Shown: positions 48,317-58,399, counted from the first letter of the stretch. The stretch is 64,000 nucleotides of DNA from Tropicibacter naphthalenivorans (GCF_900176475.1 NZ_FWXX01000006.1:202039-266038); one strand, 5' to 3'. The notes: generated by a model not told the origin, from the sequence alone. Numbers and translations: made by a program.

Positions 48317-48946
48317 TTAGGCCGGCACGGGCGCCATTGCCGCCGCCCGTGCCACCGCCTTCGCCTGATCGCCCTGCGGGTCCGCCGTCAACAACGAGGG
48401 CTGAAAGCGCAGCGTCTCAACCTCGGTCACGCCGATAAATTCCAGCCACCACGACAGATAGGTCGAGTGGTGATCGGCCCCGTATTTCGCCGGTGCCCCC
48501 GGCGCATAGACGCCAGAGGTGTAAAACACGCGGGCCGTCTTGCCCTGCAACAGCCCGCTGTAGCCCTGCTCGGGGTCAAAGCCAAAAAGCAGCCCCGGCT
48601 GGGTGATAATATCTATGTATTGCTTTAGCTTATACGGGATGCCGCCGTTCCACATGGGGACGGACAGCACGTATTCATCCGCCGCGAGAAAGCGCTCGGT
48701 GATGGCCACCACCTGATCCCACGCGCTCTGGCGCGGCGCGTCCATGTCGCCCACCCCAAAGAAGGTCATTTTGGCCGCGGCCTTGTCGCCGTCGAACTCG
48801 GGCAGATCGGCGCGCCAAAGATCAAGGGTGTCGATGGAGGCGGACGGCTCTACCGCCTTGCGCGCATCCAGGTAAGCCTCTGCCAGCTTGCCCGATTGCG
48901 AAGCCGCACCGCGCGGCGAGGCGGCGATATAGAGGATGTTTGTCAT
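48317..48946 (-). CDS. azoR: FMN-dependent NADH:quinone reductase / azoreductase (AzoR family)
   Basis: 209 residues of flavodoxin-like fold: ILYIAASPRGAASQSGKLAEAYL (phosphate-binding start), VPMWNGGIPYKLKQYIDIITQPGLLF (FMN-binding PMWN). Reduces quinones and azo compounds with NADH, a two-electron detoxification. Divergent from the CGNR regulator, with shared TAACT repeats between them. Intact. Confidence 0.92.
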   Translation of the reverse strand: MTNILYIAASPRGAASQSGKLAEAYLDARKAVEPSASIDTLDLWRADLPEFDGDKAAAKMTFFGVGDMDAPRQSAWDQVVAITERFLAADEYVLSVPMWNGGIPYKLKQYIDIITQPGLLFGFDPEQGYSGLLQGKTARVFYTSGVYAPGAPAKYGADHHSTYLSWWLEFIGVTEVETLRFQPSLLTADPQGDQAKAVARAAAMAPVPA

Positions 48947-49155
48947 GGGGGTATCTCCTTGTGTTGAGGTCAGGTCAGGTTTTGCATTGGGCCGACGGGC
49001 AACCGCTTACAACTCCAATTGCCGGTTATTTGTAACTGGTGAAAATCATTTGGACAGTTACTTGTTCGTGAGGCCGCGTGTGAATTTGTAACTACCTAAG
49101 TCGGCATTCTTCGGTTATGCTGACGGGCCAGTTCTGCGACAGGATCAACAACCCG
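48947..49155. promoter_or_regulatory. Divergent control region of azoR and the CGNR regulator with GTAACT repeats
   Basis: TTTGTAACTG near 49028 and CAGTTACTTG near 49055 form an inverted pair, and a third TTTGTAACTA lies near 49085. This looks like an operator array for a regulator binding TTGTAACT; the CGNR protein is the closest candidate. Confidence 0.5.
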
Positions 49156-49758
49156 ATGACCGACGCGCCCCGACCAGAGCCCTTTTTCATCGCTGAACAT
49201 CCCGCCTTGGATTTTCTCAATACGCGCGCCCAGCCGCGCACCGTCTTGTATGACTGGCTGGACACGGGCGCGGATCTGCTGGATTGGATGGAGGCCGCGG
49301 GCCTTGCCACCGCGGCCGAGGTTGCGCCCTTGCGCGCCCCGCAAAACGCCGATGCCTTGGCAGCCGCGCGTGCCGAGATCGTCGCATTTCGCGAGCGTTT
49401 CCGGGAGTTTATCGAGGTGACCGCCGGAACCCCGCCGAAGGATGCGGGCCACCCGATCATCGCCGAGATCAACGCGCTGCTTGCGCGCCGCCCCCGGCAT
49501 CTTTGGATCGAAGCGGGCGAAGACCGGCTGGCCCTGCGCGACCACCAGCCGCTCGATGCGCCGGGCGATCTGATCCTGCGCATCGCCGAGGCCGCCGCGC
49601 AGTTGGTCACGCGGGCGAATTTCCACCACGTCCGCCAGTGCCAAGGGCCGACCTGCACGCTGTTCTTTCTGGATGTCAGTAAGAATCACAAACGGCGCTG
49701 GTGCTCGATGGAAGTCTGCGGAAACCGGGCCAAGGCAGCCGCCTTTCGCAATCGCTGA
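49156..49758 (+). CDS. CGNR zinc-finger transcriptional regulator
   Basis: 200 residues: N-terminal stress-responsive domain (EHPALDFLNTRAQPRTVLYDWLDTG) and C-terminal CGNR zinc finger (CQGPTCTLFFLDVSKNHKRRWCSMEVCGNRAKA) with the four expected Cys. The ATG at 49156 was chosen because the family begins MTDAPRPEPFF and AGGATC precedes. Divergent from azoR, probably its regulator. Confidence 0.9.
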   Translation: MTDAPRPEPFFIAEHPALDFLNTRAQPRTVLYDWLDTGADLLDWMEAAGLATAAEVAPLRAPQNADALAAARAEIVAFRERFREFIEVTAGTPPKDAGHPIIAEINALLARRPRHLWIEAGEDRLALRDHQPLDAPGDLILRIAEAAAQLVTRANFHHVRQCQGPTCTLFFLDVSKNHKRRWCSMEVCGNRAKAAAFRNR

Positions 49759-49838
49759 CCGGGTCGCAAACGGGCCGCACTGAACCTGTTGAAATTATCT
49801 TGACTTAATTTGTCGGGATAAGGTAGGTGGCGCAAAAG

Positions 49839-49853
49839 TGACTGAAATAGTCA
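49839..49853. promoter_or_regulatory. Iron-responsive operator-like palindrome upstream of hemP
   Basis: TGACTGAAATAGTCA is a perfect TGA-N9-TCA palindrome, the form used by RirA (iron-responsive operator) in Rhizobiales and Rhodobacterales. A near match, TGACTTAATTTGTCG, lies about 38 bases upstream (49801-49815). It precedes hemP and the TonB receptor. Confidence 0.6.
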
Positions 49854-49930
49854 ACTTTATGTATCCGCGACCACACCCGCGTCCCAGCCACCGATCAGGA
49901 AGCCCGGATGTCTCAGGAAAGGAGTAAGAC

Positions 49931-50011
49931 GTGCTGACACCCGCCTGCGCCCCAACGCCCGCCTCTGCGTGCAAGAATAACCTCTGCCCGCCGGTGGGAG
50001 ACCCGCAATGA
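49931..50011 (+). CDS. 26-residue Cys-containing leader peptide coupled to hemP
   Basis: GTG at 49931 with AAAGGAG 6 bases upstream; encodes a 26-residue peptide with three Cys (in PACAP, SACKN and NLCPP) and stops in TGA that overlaps the hemP ATG (ATGA). Strong ribosome site and coupling suggest translation. Cys-containing upstream peptides are known to sense copper or metals in front of TonB receptors in other bacteria; a similar role here is inference. Confidence 0.5.
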   Translation: MLTPACAPTPASACKNNLCPPVGDPQ

Positions 50012-50175
50012 GCCAGCCCGCCCCCGCCCCGTTGCCGCGTCAGGGTGCCGACGGAGCCCCGGTCTTTGATGCGCGCGCGTTGATCCCCGACGGGGTCAAG
50101 GCCGAAATCGTGCTGGACGGTCAGTCCTATACGCTGCGGATCACCCGCGCGGGCAAGCTGATCCTGACCAAATAG
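50008..50175 (+). CDS. hemP: Hemin uptake protein HemP
   Basis: 55 residues: ARALIPDGVKAEIVLDGQSYTLRITRAGKLILTK is the HemP/HmuP core (basic, ending in a hydrophobic LILTK). HemP-type proteins are linked to heme uptake and to activation of heme receptor genes under iron limitation. It precedes a TonB-dependent receptor by 187 bases and follows the iron-type operator. Confidence 0.85.
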   Translation: MSQPAPAPLPRQGADGAPVFDARALIPDGVKAEIVLDGQSYTLRITRAGKLILTK

Positions 50176-50362
50176 GTCGCCGCACGCCGCCTCGCGTCTG
50201 ACCCAACGGAACACAGCCAAATCCGCCGGGAAAAATGCCAGTTTCGGCTTTTCCTGACAAAATTAATCATCTATTTAACCGCGACGCTGCGCCATCCAGA
50301 TCCCCGAATCCAGACAGCCAGATCAGCGTTCAAAAAAGCGAACACTTCGAGGGATCTGAGAA

Positions 50363-52831
50363 ATGCGCACACTTCGCCAGCGGCCCCGCGCGGCCGCCCC
50401 GGCCCGTTCGGGCCAATCCACCTTGTTCATGGGAACCTCTCTGACGGCGGCCTGCCTTGCGGGCATCACCTTTGCCCAGGAGGCCACGGACGAGGGGGCC
50501 ATCGTCCTGCCGACCCTGGACGTGGAAACCACCGCAGCGCCGGAACCTGCCGCCGCACCGGCCCCGCGGGCCGCCGCCAAACCGCGCCGGGTTGCCGCCC
50601 CGCGCCCTGCCCCGCAGGTCTGCACGCCAGAGCTGGCCGGAACGCCGGTCTGTGCCGCCCAAGAAGCCGCCGAAGCCCAAGCGGCCGCAGAGGCCGCAGC
50701 CCAAGCCGCCGCCGAGGCGCAGGCGCGCGCCGGCACCAACCCCAACGCCGACCCCGACGCGCCCTTCCGCGCGGTGACCAGCGCCAACCCGCTGCTGCGC
50801 GGCGAGGTGGCCGACATGCCGCGCACCCTGACCGCCGTCACCAAAGAGGTGCTGGACACCACCAACGTGACCTCGGTCCGGCAATTGGCCCGCAGCACGC
50901 CCGGTGTGTCGCTGGGCTTTGGCGAAGGCGGCAATGCCTACGGCGACAACATCTATATCCGCGGCTTCAAGGCCAACAACGACATCTATGTCGACGGCGT
51001 CCGCGATCCGGGCGTGTCCGTGCGCGAGACCTTTGACACCGAACAGGTCGAGATCACCAAAGGCCCGTCCGGCTCTGTTGGCGGGCGCGGGGCCACGGGC
51101 GGCACCCTGAACGTCACCACCAAACAGCCGCAGGACGTGGATTTCTACCGTTTCTCGACCGAGTATAGCTCGGCCAAGACGATCCGCTCGACCTTTGACA
51201 TCAACCTCGCCACCAGCGACCGGCTGCAGCTGCGCTTTAACGGGATGTACCAGCGCGGCGAAGTCGCGGGCCGGGACGAGGCCTATGACAACCGCGAAGG
51301 CGCGGCGGTCGCGCTGAAATACAAGCTGACGGACGATGTCACGCTGGACGCCAGCTATTCCTATTCGCACTTCGACCAGATGCCCGACTGGGGCGTGCCC
51401 TTTACCAGCGCGGGCCCCGGCGGCGCGAGCGGCCCTGTGACCGAATTCGGCGTGGATCGCGGCACCTTCTACGGCGTGGCCGATCGCGACTTTCAGGACA
51501 CCCAGCGCCATGTGGCCACGGCGCGCCTGACGTGGGACATCAACGGCAATCTGGCGTTCACCAACACCCTGCGGGCGGCGCGCACGGTCAACGACTACAT
51601 CCTGACCGCCCCCGGCAGCGTCGATGAAAACGGCTCTCCCGATCCGGCGGACTGGACAACCGGGGTCCGCGACAAGTCGCGCTACACAGAGGTCGACGTG
51701 ATCGCCAACACTGCGCAACTGACCGGCGAAGCGGACTGGGGCGGCGTCTCGCACAGCTTTGCCACCGGGCTTGTTTTGCAAAAGGAAACCGTGCGGCAGG
51801 ACAGCTATCCCGGCTCGACCGAAGACTATCCGACCGGCGCGCGCGGCTGCACCGTTGACGTGGTCAGCCCCAACACCGACCCGTGCTGGGCCGGGGTGAT
51901 GCCATCGCTCAGCGGCAATGTGACCAAGACCGACGTGCAGACGATCTCTGCCTACTTCGTCGACCGGATCGAGCTGTCGCCGCAATGGGCGCTGGATGCG
52001 GGCATCCGCCTTGACCACTACCAGGTGGACCGCGAGGGCGTGGATCGCAGCGGCGCGGCCTATGCGCTGTCACGCACCGATACCATGTGGAACGGCAACC
52101 TTGGCCTGACGTTCAAACCGCGCGAAGACCTGACCCTGTATGGCTCCGTGGCGACCTCGGCCAACCCGATGGGGCAGGAAATCGCTTCGGGGGGCGGCTT
52201 TTACGGCGGTCTCGACACGGGCGGGGCGACGCTCGCGCCGGAACGCAACGTGGCCTATGAGCTGGGCGCGAAATACGAGCTGAACGACGATCTGCTGCTG
52301 ACCGCGGCGCTGTTCCAGACGACCAAGATGAACGCGCGCGAGGATGTGGGCCCAAGGGGCGCGCAGGTCACGCAGGACTCGCTCAAGTACCGCCTGCGCG
52401 GGGTTGAGCTGGGTGTCGCGGGCAAGGTCGACCGGCTGGGCCTGTACGGTGGCGCGGTCTTTATGACATCCGAAGTGCTGGAGTCCGCCGATACCACCGC
52501 CATCGGTCAGAGCGTCGCGACCATCGCGCATAAGCAGTTCAACATGCTGGCGACCTATGACGTCACCGATCAGCTGATGCTGGGCGTTCAGACCAACTGG
52601 AAAGACGACGTCGATCTGGGCACCCTGACCCCGAATGGCAATGTGCTGCCGGCCTATTGGTCGTTCGATCTGGTTGGCTCTTACGATGTCAACGACAGCA
52701 TGGGCGTGCGCTTTGGCGTCAAGAACCTGACCGACACGGTCTATTACGACACCGCCTATCGTTCGGGCGAGCCCTTTACCTATGTCGCGCCAGGGCGCGA
52801 GATCTGGGCCGCCGTGGATCTGAAGTTCTAG
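50363..52831 (+). CDS. TonB-dependent catecholate siderophore receptor (Fiu-like)
   Basis: 822 residues: signal sequence, an Ala/Pro-rich segment (residues 50-110, unusual), plug domain (TLTAVTKEVLDTTNVTSVRQLARSTPGVSL, VYVDGVRD-like DIYVDGVRDPGV), and a 22-strand barrel ending in the typical aromatic C-terminus DLKF. It is followed by a PKHD hydroxylase and ExbB-ExbD-TonB, the same order as E. coli fiu-ybiX with its own energising complex added. Substrate is probably a catecholate ferric siderophore. Confidence 0.9.
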   Translation: MRTLRQRPRAAAPARSGQSTLFMGTSLTAACLAGITFAQEATDEGAIVLPTLDVETTAAPEPAAAPAPRAAAKPRRVAAPRPAPQVCTPELAGTPVCAAQEAAEAQAAAEAAAQAAAEAQARAGTNPNADPDAPFRAVTSANPLLRGEVADMPRTLTAVTKEVLDTTNVTSVRQLARSTPGVSLGFGEGGNAYGDNIYIRGFKANNDIYVDGVRDPGVSVRETFDTEQVEITKGPSGSVGGRGATGGTLNVTTKQPQDVDFYRFSTEYSSAKTIRSTFDINLATSDRLQLRFNGMYQRGEVAGRDEAYDNREGAAVALKYKLTDDVTLDASYSYSHFDQMPDWGVPFTSAGPGGASGPVTEFGVDRGTFYGVADRDFQDTQRHVATARLTWDINGNLAFTNTLRAARTVNDYILTAPGSVDENGSPDPADWTTGVRDKSRYTEVDVIANTAQLTGEADWGGVSHSFATGLVLQKETVRQDSYPGSTEDYPTGARGCTVDVVSPNTDPCWAGVMPSLSGNVTKTDVQTISAYFVDRIELSPQWALDAGIRLDHYQVDREGVDRSGAAYALSRTDTMWNGNLGLTFKPREDLTLYGSVATSANPMGQEIASGGGFYGGLDTGGATLAPERNVAYELGAKYELNDDLLLTAALFQTTKMNAREDVGPRGAQVTQDSLKYRLRGVELGVAGKVDRLGLYGGAVFMTSEVLESADTTAIGQSVATIAHKQFNMLATYDVTDQLMLGVQTNWKDDVDLGTLTPNGNVLPAYWSFDLVGSYDVNDSMGVRFGVKNLTDTVYYDTAYRSGEPFTYVAPGREIWAAVDLKF

Positions 52832-52897
52832 GATGTTCCCTCGGTCGGGGCGGCCCAAACGCGCTGCCCCGGCCCCCTGTCCCACAGGAGAAACCTT

Positions 52898-53581
52898 ATG
52901 CTCATCACCATTCCCCAGCTGTTCAGCAAGGCAGAGGTGCAGGCGATCCGCGCCCGGCTGGACGCCGCCGACTGGCAAAGCGGCAAGCAGACCGCCGGTG
53001 CCCAGTCGCAGGGCGTCAAGAACAACCGCCAGCTTGATCCGCGCTCGGGCGTGGCCTGCGAGATCGGGCAGCTTATCGTCGACAGGCTGCACCAGACGCC
53101 GCTGTTCCTGTCCGCCGCGCTGCCTTCGCGCATCCTGCCGCCGATGTTCAACCGCTACGAAGGCGGCGAGACCTTTGGCGTGCACGTCGACAACGCGATC
53201 CGCGTGAACCCGCACAGCGGCGAGCGGCTGCGCACCGACCTGTCGATGACCGTCTTTTTCTCGGAACCGGACGAGTACGACGGCGGCGAGCTGATCGTCG
53301 AGGATCACTATGGCACGCAATCGGTCAAGCTGCCTGCGGGGGACATGGTGCTGTACCCGTCGACCTCGCTGCACGAAGTCACACCGGTCACGCGCGGCGC
53401 GCGGGTGTCGTCCTTCTTTTGGCTGCAAAGCATGGTGCGGTCGAACGAGCGTCGCACCATTCTGTTCGATCTCGACCAGACGATCCAGACGCTGGCCGGG
53501 CGGCTGGGGCTAAGCGATCCGCAGGTCGTCACCCTGACCGGCATTTATCACAACCTGATCCGCGAATGGACGGAGGTCTGA
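52898..53581 (+). CDS. Fe(II)/2-oxoglutarate-dependent PKHD hydroxylase (YbiX family)
   Basis: 227 residues of the YbiX/PiuC family. Iron ligands H-x-D...H are visible in FGVHVDNAI and [10 protein letters not shown]; the Arg for 2-oxoglutarate in GARVSSFFW. In E. coli and Pseudomonas it accompanies Fiu/PiuA-type receptors, and here it directly follows one. Its substrate is still unknown in general; modification of the siderophore or receptor is often suggested. Confidence 0.92.
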   Translation: MLITIPQLFSKAEVQAIRARLDAADWQSGKQTAGAQSQGVKNNRQLDPRSGVACEIGQLIVDRLHQTPLFLSAALPSRILPPMFNRYEGGETFGVHVDNAIRVNPHSGERLRTDLSMTVFFSEPDEYDGGELIVEDHYGTQSVKLPAGDMVLYPSTSLHEVTPVTRGARVSSFFWLQSMVRSNERRTILFDLDQTIQTLAGRLGLSDPQVVTLTGIYHNLIREWTEV

Positions 53582-53583
53582 TC

Positions 53584-54348
53584 ATGGAATTCTCATTCGA
53601 TCCTTGGCGCGCGATGATTGCTCAGTGGCTGGCCGAGGCCGGTCAGGATCACATGTCGCCCGTCGGCATGTACCTTGCCGCCGACATCGTGGTGAAGGCG
53701 GTGATGATCTCGCTGGCCGTGGCCTCTGTGCTGGTCTGGGCGGTGTTCGTGGCGCGGCTGGTGCTGCTGGCCGCCGCGCGCCTGCGCCTGCGCCGCAACT
53801 ACCGCGCGCTGGAAAAGGCGGGCACGCTGAACACCGTCGAGGCCCGCTTTGCCAAGCGGCGCGGGGTGATGGGCGCCATGGTGCGCGCCGCACTGGACGA
53901 ACGCCGCAGGTCAGGCGACGGCCCGGACGCCGGTATCAAAGAGCGCGCCGACAGCGCCCTGTCGCGGATCGAGGTCGGCGCCGCCCGAAGCCAGCAACGC
54001 GGCTCGGCTCTGCTCGCGATCACCGGGTCCACCGCGCCCTTTGTCGGGCTGTTCGGTACGGTCTGGGGCATCATGAACAGCTTTATCTCGATTGCAGAAA
54101 CCAACACCACCAACCTCGCCGTGGTCGCCCCCGGCATCGCCGAGGCGCTGCTCGCCACCGCCATCGGGCTGGTCGCGGCCATTCCGGCGGTGATCTTTTA
54201 CAACCTGCTGGCGCGCAGCGTCAGCGGCTACAAGGTGATGCTGGGCGATGCCTCGGCGCTGGTGGCGCGCACCCTTTCGCGCGATCTGGACCTGTCGCCG
54301 CGCGCCATGGTTCAACGCGCCGCGCCCCACGCGCAAGCGGCGGAGTGA
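53584..54348 (+). CDS. exbB: ExbB proton channel subunit
   Basis: 254 residues with three transmembrane segments (ADIVVKAVMISLAVASVLVWAVFVARLVLL; GSTAPFVGLFGTVWGIMNSFISIA; LLATAIGLVAAIPAVIFYNLL). The conserved GTVWGIM and A-T-A-x-G-L motifs identify MotA/TolQ/ExbB. Start ATG at 53584, two bases after the PKHD gene; ExbD follows. Confidence 0.93.
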   Translation: MEFSFDPWRAMIAQWLAEAGQDHMSPVGMYLAADIVVKAVMISLAVASVLVWAVFVARLVLLAAARLRLRRNYRALEKAGTLNTVEARFAKRRGVMGAMVRAALDERRRSGDGPDAGIKERADSALSRIEVGAARSQQRGSALLAITGSTAPFVGLFGTVWGIMNSFISIAETNTTNLAVVAPGIAEALLATAIGLVAAIPAVIFYNLLARSVSGYKVMLGDASALVARTLSRDLDLSPRAMVQRAAPHAQAAE

Positions 54349-54352
54349 TCCC

Positions 54353-54813
<461 letters not shown>

Positions 54814-54817
<4 letters not shown>

Positions 54818-55668
54818 GCCTCGCCTATCGCACCGGCGGCGGGATGGGGCCGGTCTTGACCGTGGCCGCGGCGCTGAGCCTTGCGGCCCATGTGGGCTTG
54901 CCTGCGGGGCTTTTGGCACAGCCTCAGCAGACGCCGCACGACCCCCTGCGTAAAGAGGCAGGCCTGCAAGGCGCGATCATGTTCGATTTGTCCGACATCA
55001 TCGCCGCCCCCTCTGACGCGGGCGAGGACAGCACCGCCGTGGCCGAGGCCATCGACGCCCCCACCGTCACCGAAAGCCCCGAGGCGGTCCACGCCGCCAT
55101 GGCCGCCGCAGAGCCGATCCTGAACCAGACCCCCTATGACGTGGCGGACGACGATCTGAAGTTCGGCATCGCCAGCCCCGACCCCGTCGAAGAGACCCAA
55201 GAGGTCGCCAAGGAGGTCGCCCAAGAGTTCGACGAAGAGCAGGTCGATCAGGCCGCGCAGATGGGCGCGGTCGCCGCCGAGGCGGCGCAGGCGTCAGTGT
55301 CCGGGGTCGATGCCCAAGCTAAGGCCGAGACCGCCAAGGCCGATGCCGAAGGTCTGACCGCCGAGCAGATGGCCGAGGTCAGCGAATGGCAAAAGGCCGT
55401 GGTGCTGCGGCTGGCCAAGGCCAAATCCTATCCGCAGGCCGCCCGCAAAAAGGGCGTCGAAGGCGAGGTGCGCATCAAGTTCACGCTGGATCGCTATGGC
55501 CAGGTGATCGCCCGCGCGGTGCAGACCTCTTCGGGGTCCGATCTGCTGGACAAGGCCGCGCTAAAGGTCTTTGACGATCTGGACCGGTTGCCGACACCGC
55601 CCAACCATCTGACGGGCGACAGCTTTACGCTGGTGATCCCGCTGAACTACACGATCAAAAAGGGCTAG
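54814..55668 (+). CDS. tonB: TonB energy transducer
   Basis: 284 residues: N-terminal transmembrane helix (GPVLTVAAALSLAAHVGLPAGLL), long acidic periplasmic linker rich in Ala/Glu (rather than the usual Pro/Lys), and the TonB C-terminal domain (VVLRLAKAKSYPQAARKKGVEGEVRIKFTLDRYG). With ExbB/ExbD it powers the adjacent receptor. Its 3' end overlaps the convergent FMN dehydrogenase by 14 bases. Confidence 0.92.
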
Positions 55669-56749
55669 GCCCAAGGCAATCGCGGGTGATGTCGGAGAGG
55701 GTCCGGCATCCGGTCAGGGCCATGGTGACCTCAAGCTCGTCGAGCAGCAGGCGCAGCACGTGGCTGGCCCCCAGCGCGCCCGCCACCGCCAACCCGTGAC
55801 ACACCGGGCGCCCGATCAGCACCGCATCGGCCCCAAGCGCCAGCGCGCGAAAGACATCGACGCCGCGCCGGATGCCGCCATCCATCAGCACGGGCACCGC
55901 GCCGCCCACGGCGGCCACCACCGCTGGCAGAGCAGAGATAGAAGATGGCGCACCGTCCAGCACCCTCCCCCCGTGGTTCGACACGATGACGCCCGCCGCC
56001 CCGGCCTGCACCGCTTGGCGGGCGTCATCGGGGTGCAAGATGCCCTTGAGCAGGACCGGCAGCGGCGCATTCCGGCACAGCCACGCCACGTCCTCCCACC
56101 CGGGCAGAACATGCGCGACACGGTCGAACAGCAGGGACTCGCCGCTGGTCAAGGGGGCAAATTGCGGCTGAGCCAGACCATCAAGGTTGACCGCCCGCAG
56201 CCCCGGCGGCAGCGCAAAGCCCGCCGACAGTTCCGCATCGCGGATGCCATGGACCGGCGCATCGACCGTCAGGACCAGCGCAGAGAACCCGGCCCGCGCG
56301 GCCCGCTGCGCCAGCTGCATGGTCGCATCCCGCCCCCCAAGCCAATAGAGCTGCATCCAGCCGCAGTTCGAGCCCTCGGCCCGGACATGATCCATCGGCT
56401 GGGCGGATTGCGCGCTCAGCACCATGCCCACCCCCTGCGCCGTCGCAGCGGCGGCAACACCCGCCTCCCCTGCGGGGTCCAGCAAGGGCAGATAGGCCAT
56501 GGGCGCCACCAGCAAGGGCGCATCAAGGGACAGCCCCAGCACCGCGCAGGCCGTGGAGCCACCCCGCAAATCCTTGCAGGCGCGCGGCCAAGGGCGCAAC
56601 GCGGCCAGATCCTCGGCATTCGCGCGCAGGGTCTGCTCTGCTCCGGCCCCTCTGAGGAAATAGGCGGCCACGTCGGGGGACAAATTGGCCTGAGCAAGCG
56701 CTTGGTAGTCGGCCAAGCTGGCAGGCAACCGCTCGGGTGTATCTAAAGA
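55655..56749 (-). CDS. FMN-dependent alpha-hydroxyacid dehydrogenase (LldD family)
   Basis: 364 residues, TIM barrel: LLVAPMAYLPLLDP, WMQLYWLGGRD, LVLTVDAPVHGIRDAEL, and the catalytic His in VIVSNHGGRVLDGAPSSISALP. Oxidises L-lactate or a related 2-hydroxyacid (glycolate, mandelate) with FMN. Start at 56749 (MSLDTPERLP). Convergent with tonB. Substrate not certain. Confidence 0.88.
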   Translation of the reverse strand, partial: SLDTPERLPASLADYQALAQANLSPDVAAYFLRGAGAEQTLRANAEDLAALRPWPRACKDLRGGSTACAVLGLSLDAPLLVAPMAYLPLLDPAGEAGVAAAATAQGVGMVLSAQSAQPMDHVRAEGSNCGWMQLYWLGGRDATMQLAQRAARAGFSALVLTVDAPVHGIRDAELSAGFALPPGLRAVNLDGLAQPQFAPLTSGESLLFDRVAHVLPGWEDVAWLCRNAPLPVLLKGILHPDDARQAVQAGAAGVIVSNHGGRVLDGAPSSISALPAVVAAVGGAVPVLMDGGIRRGVDVFRALALGADAVLIGRPVCHGLAVAGALGASHVLRLLLDELEVTMALTGCRTLSDITRDCLGPSPF

Positions 56750-57254
56750 CATGGGTCGGCACCGGACGTGAGATTTGGACAAGGGACAGCGAAAGTTCCA
56801 CCCCGCGGTACATTTTTTACTATTTTAGTCAACTATTGGCAACTGCTGCGTCCCCTTGCAGAAAGCCATCAAACGATGACGCTACCGAGGACCGCGCCCG
56901 GGCTAAGCGCCTCTCCTGACAGTTTCCAAGCAAAACGCCGCCCCGGTCAGAGCGGCGCTTTTCATACTTACGAAAAATCAATGACTTACGCAGAGGTCGC
57001 AGAGATAGACCCGCCAAGTGGCAAACTCACCTTGGGCACTTCAAATGAAACGACCAGGCAGGATTTGCCACCAGTCCTTCAGCAACCCTTTGAAAACATT
57101 GAGAGCGGAAAACACTGAGTCCAGCGGGTCTGCCAGCGCGGCGCGTCTAATTTTGCCAGTGAAATTCCACCACACAAGCGGCAATCTTACCGGCTTTCGC
57201 AACCTGTCGCACTTGTCGCCTTGATGATCCAGGCACTTTCTGCAAGTGGCAGTC
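56750..57254. other. Intergenic region with an orphan terminator, no gene called
   Basis: About 500 bases between the dehydrogenase start and the small membrane protein. It contains a plus-strand terminator (56932-56962) without an upstream plus-strand gene closer than 1.2 kb, which may end a small RNA. Otherwise lower GC than the surroundings; nothing else recognisable. Confidence 0.5.
56932..56962 (+). terminator. Orphan intrinsic terminator
   Basis: AAAACGCCGC / GCGGCGCTTTT around a 10-base loop, followed by TTTT. No coding gene ends before it on the plus strand, so it probably ends an unannotated transcript. Confidence 0.7.
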
Positions 57255-57599
57255 TTAGCTTCGGTACTCCCACCACAACATGATGCTACGAACAATATCG
57301 CAAATCAGATGTCGAAAGAAGAAGGTCCAAACCCCCAGCACTGCGCAACCAGCCAAACCGTACGCAAGAAACGCATCAAGCTCTGCATTTACGTCTGGAG
57401 GGGTAACATCACCTTGGCATGATTGGTGCAAAACCGGAAAGCACACTTTGATAAAGATTGAGAAAAAACTGCCAAGCGTCCCGTTGCGTGCGACGAAAAC
57501 CAAAATCGCTGCGAGTAACGGCGCCGAAAAGGCAACCCTCTGGTAAAATCGCACCCGGCCTTCGAAGCTTCTCATTTTTCGATGGGTTCGCCTCGTCAT
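57255..57599 (-). CDS. Small hypothetical membrane protein
   Basis: 114 residues with two clear transmembrane segments (RVAFSAPLLAAILVFVAR and AYGLAGCAVLGVWTFFF) and four Cys. No family recognised. Base composition is clearly less GC-rich than the neighbours, suggesting acquired DNA. Start uncertain (MTRRTHRKMRSFEG or the inner ATG). Confidence 0.6.
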   Translation of the reverse strand: MTRRTHRKMRSFEGRVRFYQRVAFSAPLLAAILVFVARNGTLGSFFSIFIKVCFPVLHQSCQGDVTPPDVNAELDAFLAYGLAGCAVLGVWTFFFRHLICDIVRSIMLWWEYRS

Positions 57600-57694
57600 C
57601 TATGCTGCAACCTTAACCTTACACTCCAAGGATATGCGATAATTTTCGCACCGCAAGGTCCGGTCGGGCGACTGCTTGGCAGAGGAGACATCCA

Positions 57695-58312
57695 TTAACG
57701 GCCAATGGAATCGAGGATCTCGTCTCCGTGGAACTCCATAAACAACTCATCTTTTTCAGCTGACATTATCTCCTGCATTCTTGCACCTTCCTGGGAGGAT
57801 TCAGAAAATTGCACCCGAAATTCGACGACTTCACCATAGACGTGAACAGACATTCTGTACCTCCCCGAGATCACACCCCAGATATCCATATTCGGGTAAA
57901 TGGAGGAAAGAGGTTGCCCATCATTACATTGCAATAGTCTCGATTCATAGTCGCCATACTCATAGCAATATTCGTTGTCGCCATATTCAATGGAGAGCAC
58001 CCTCGCGACCCTACGACCAAGGCGTTGCGTCTCCTTATCACTTGAGAGTCGCGAAACCCCCTTTACGGCATAGACTACACCAGAAACAACTGTTGGGTAG
58101 ACGTGGGCCTCCTCGAAGACCTGCGACCAACTGTCATTATTGTAAACCAAATATGGCTCACCGATGATTTCGACCAGTAGATCTTCCCGATTGAATTTGG
58201 GAACGGGCGAGCCCAGTTTGTGTCCAAAAATGGAGCCATTGAATTCCCCGGCATAAGCGGGGGAGAGGAACGGCATGATCGCTATTGCCGCTGAAATTAT
58301 CACTTCTTTCAT
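57695..58312 (-). CDS. Hypothetical secreted protein
   Basis: 205 residues with a signal peptide (MKEVIISAAIAIMPFLSPAYA, likely cut after AYA). Mature part acidic and Tyr-rich, with two Cys (YCYEYGDYESRLLQC) that could form a disulphide. No family recognised. Lower GC than the backbone. It lies between the small membrane protein and the TniQ gene on the same strand. Confidence 0.7.
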   Translation of the reverse strand: MKEVIISAAIAIMPFLSPAYAGEFNGSIFGHKLGSPVPKFNREDLLVEIIGEPYLVYNNDSWSQVFEEAHVYPTVVSGVVYAVKGVSRLSSDKETQRLGRRVARVLSIEYGDNEYCYEYGDYESRLLQCNDGQPLSSIYPNMDIWGVISGRYRMSVHVYGEVVEFRVQFSESSQEGARMQEIMSAEKDELFMEFHGDEILDSIGR

Positions 58313-58399
58313 CTAAGGGATCCGCGTTCATCGTTGGTACAGGCTGACGATACGCGCAAAGAAGAAAGCGAGGGGATGGTGGATACTTGATATCCCCAC

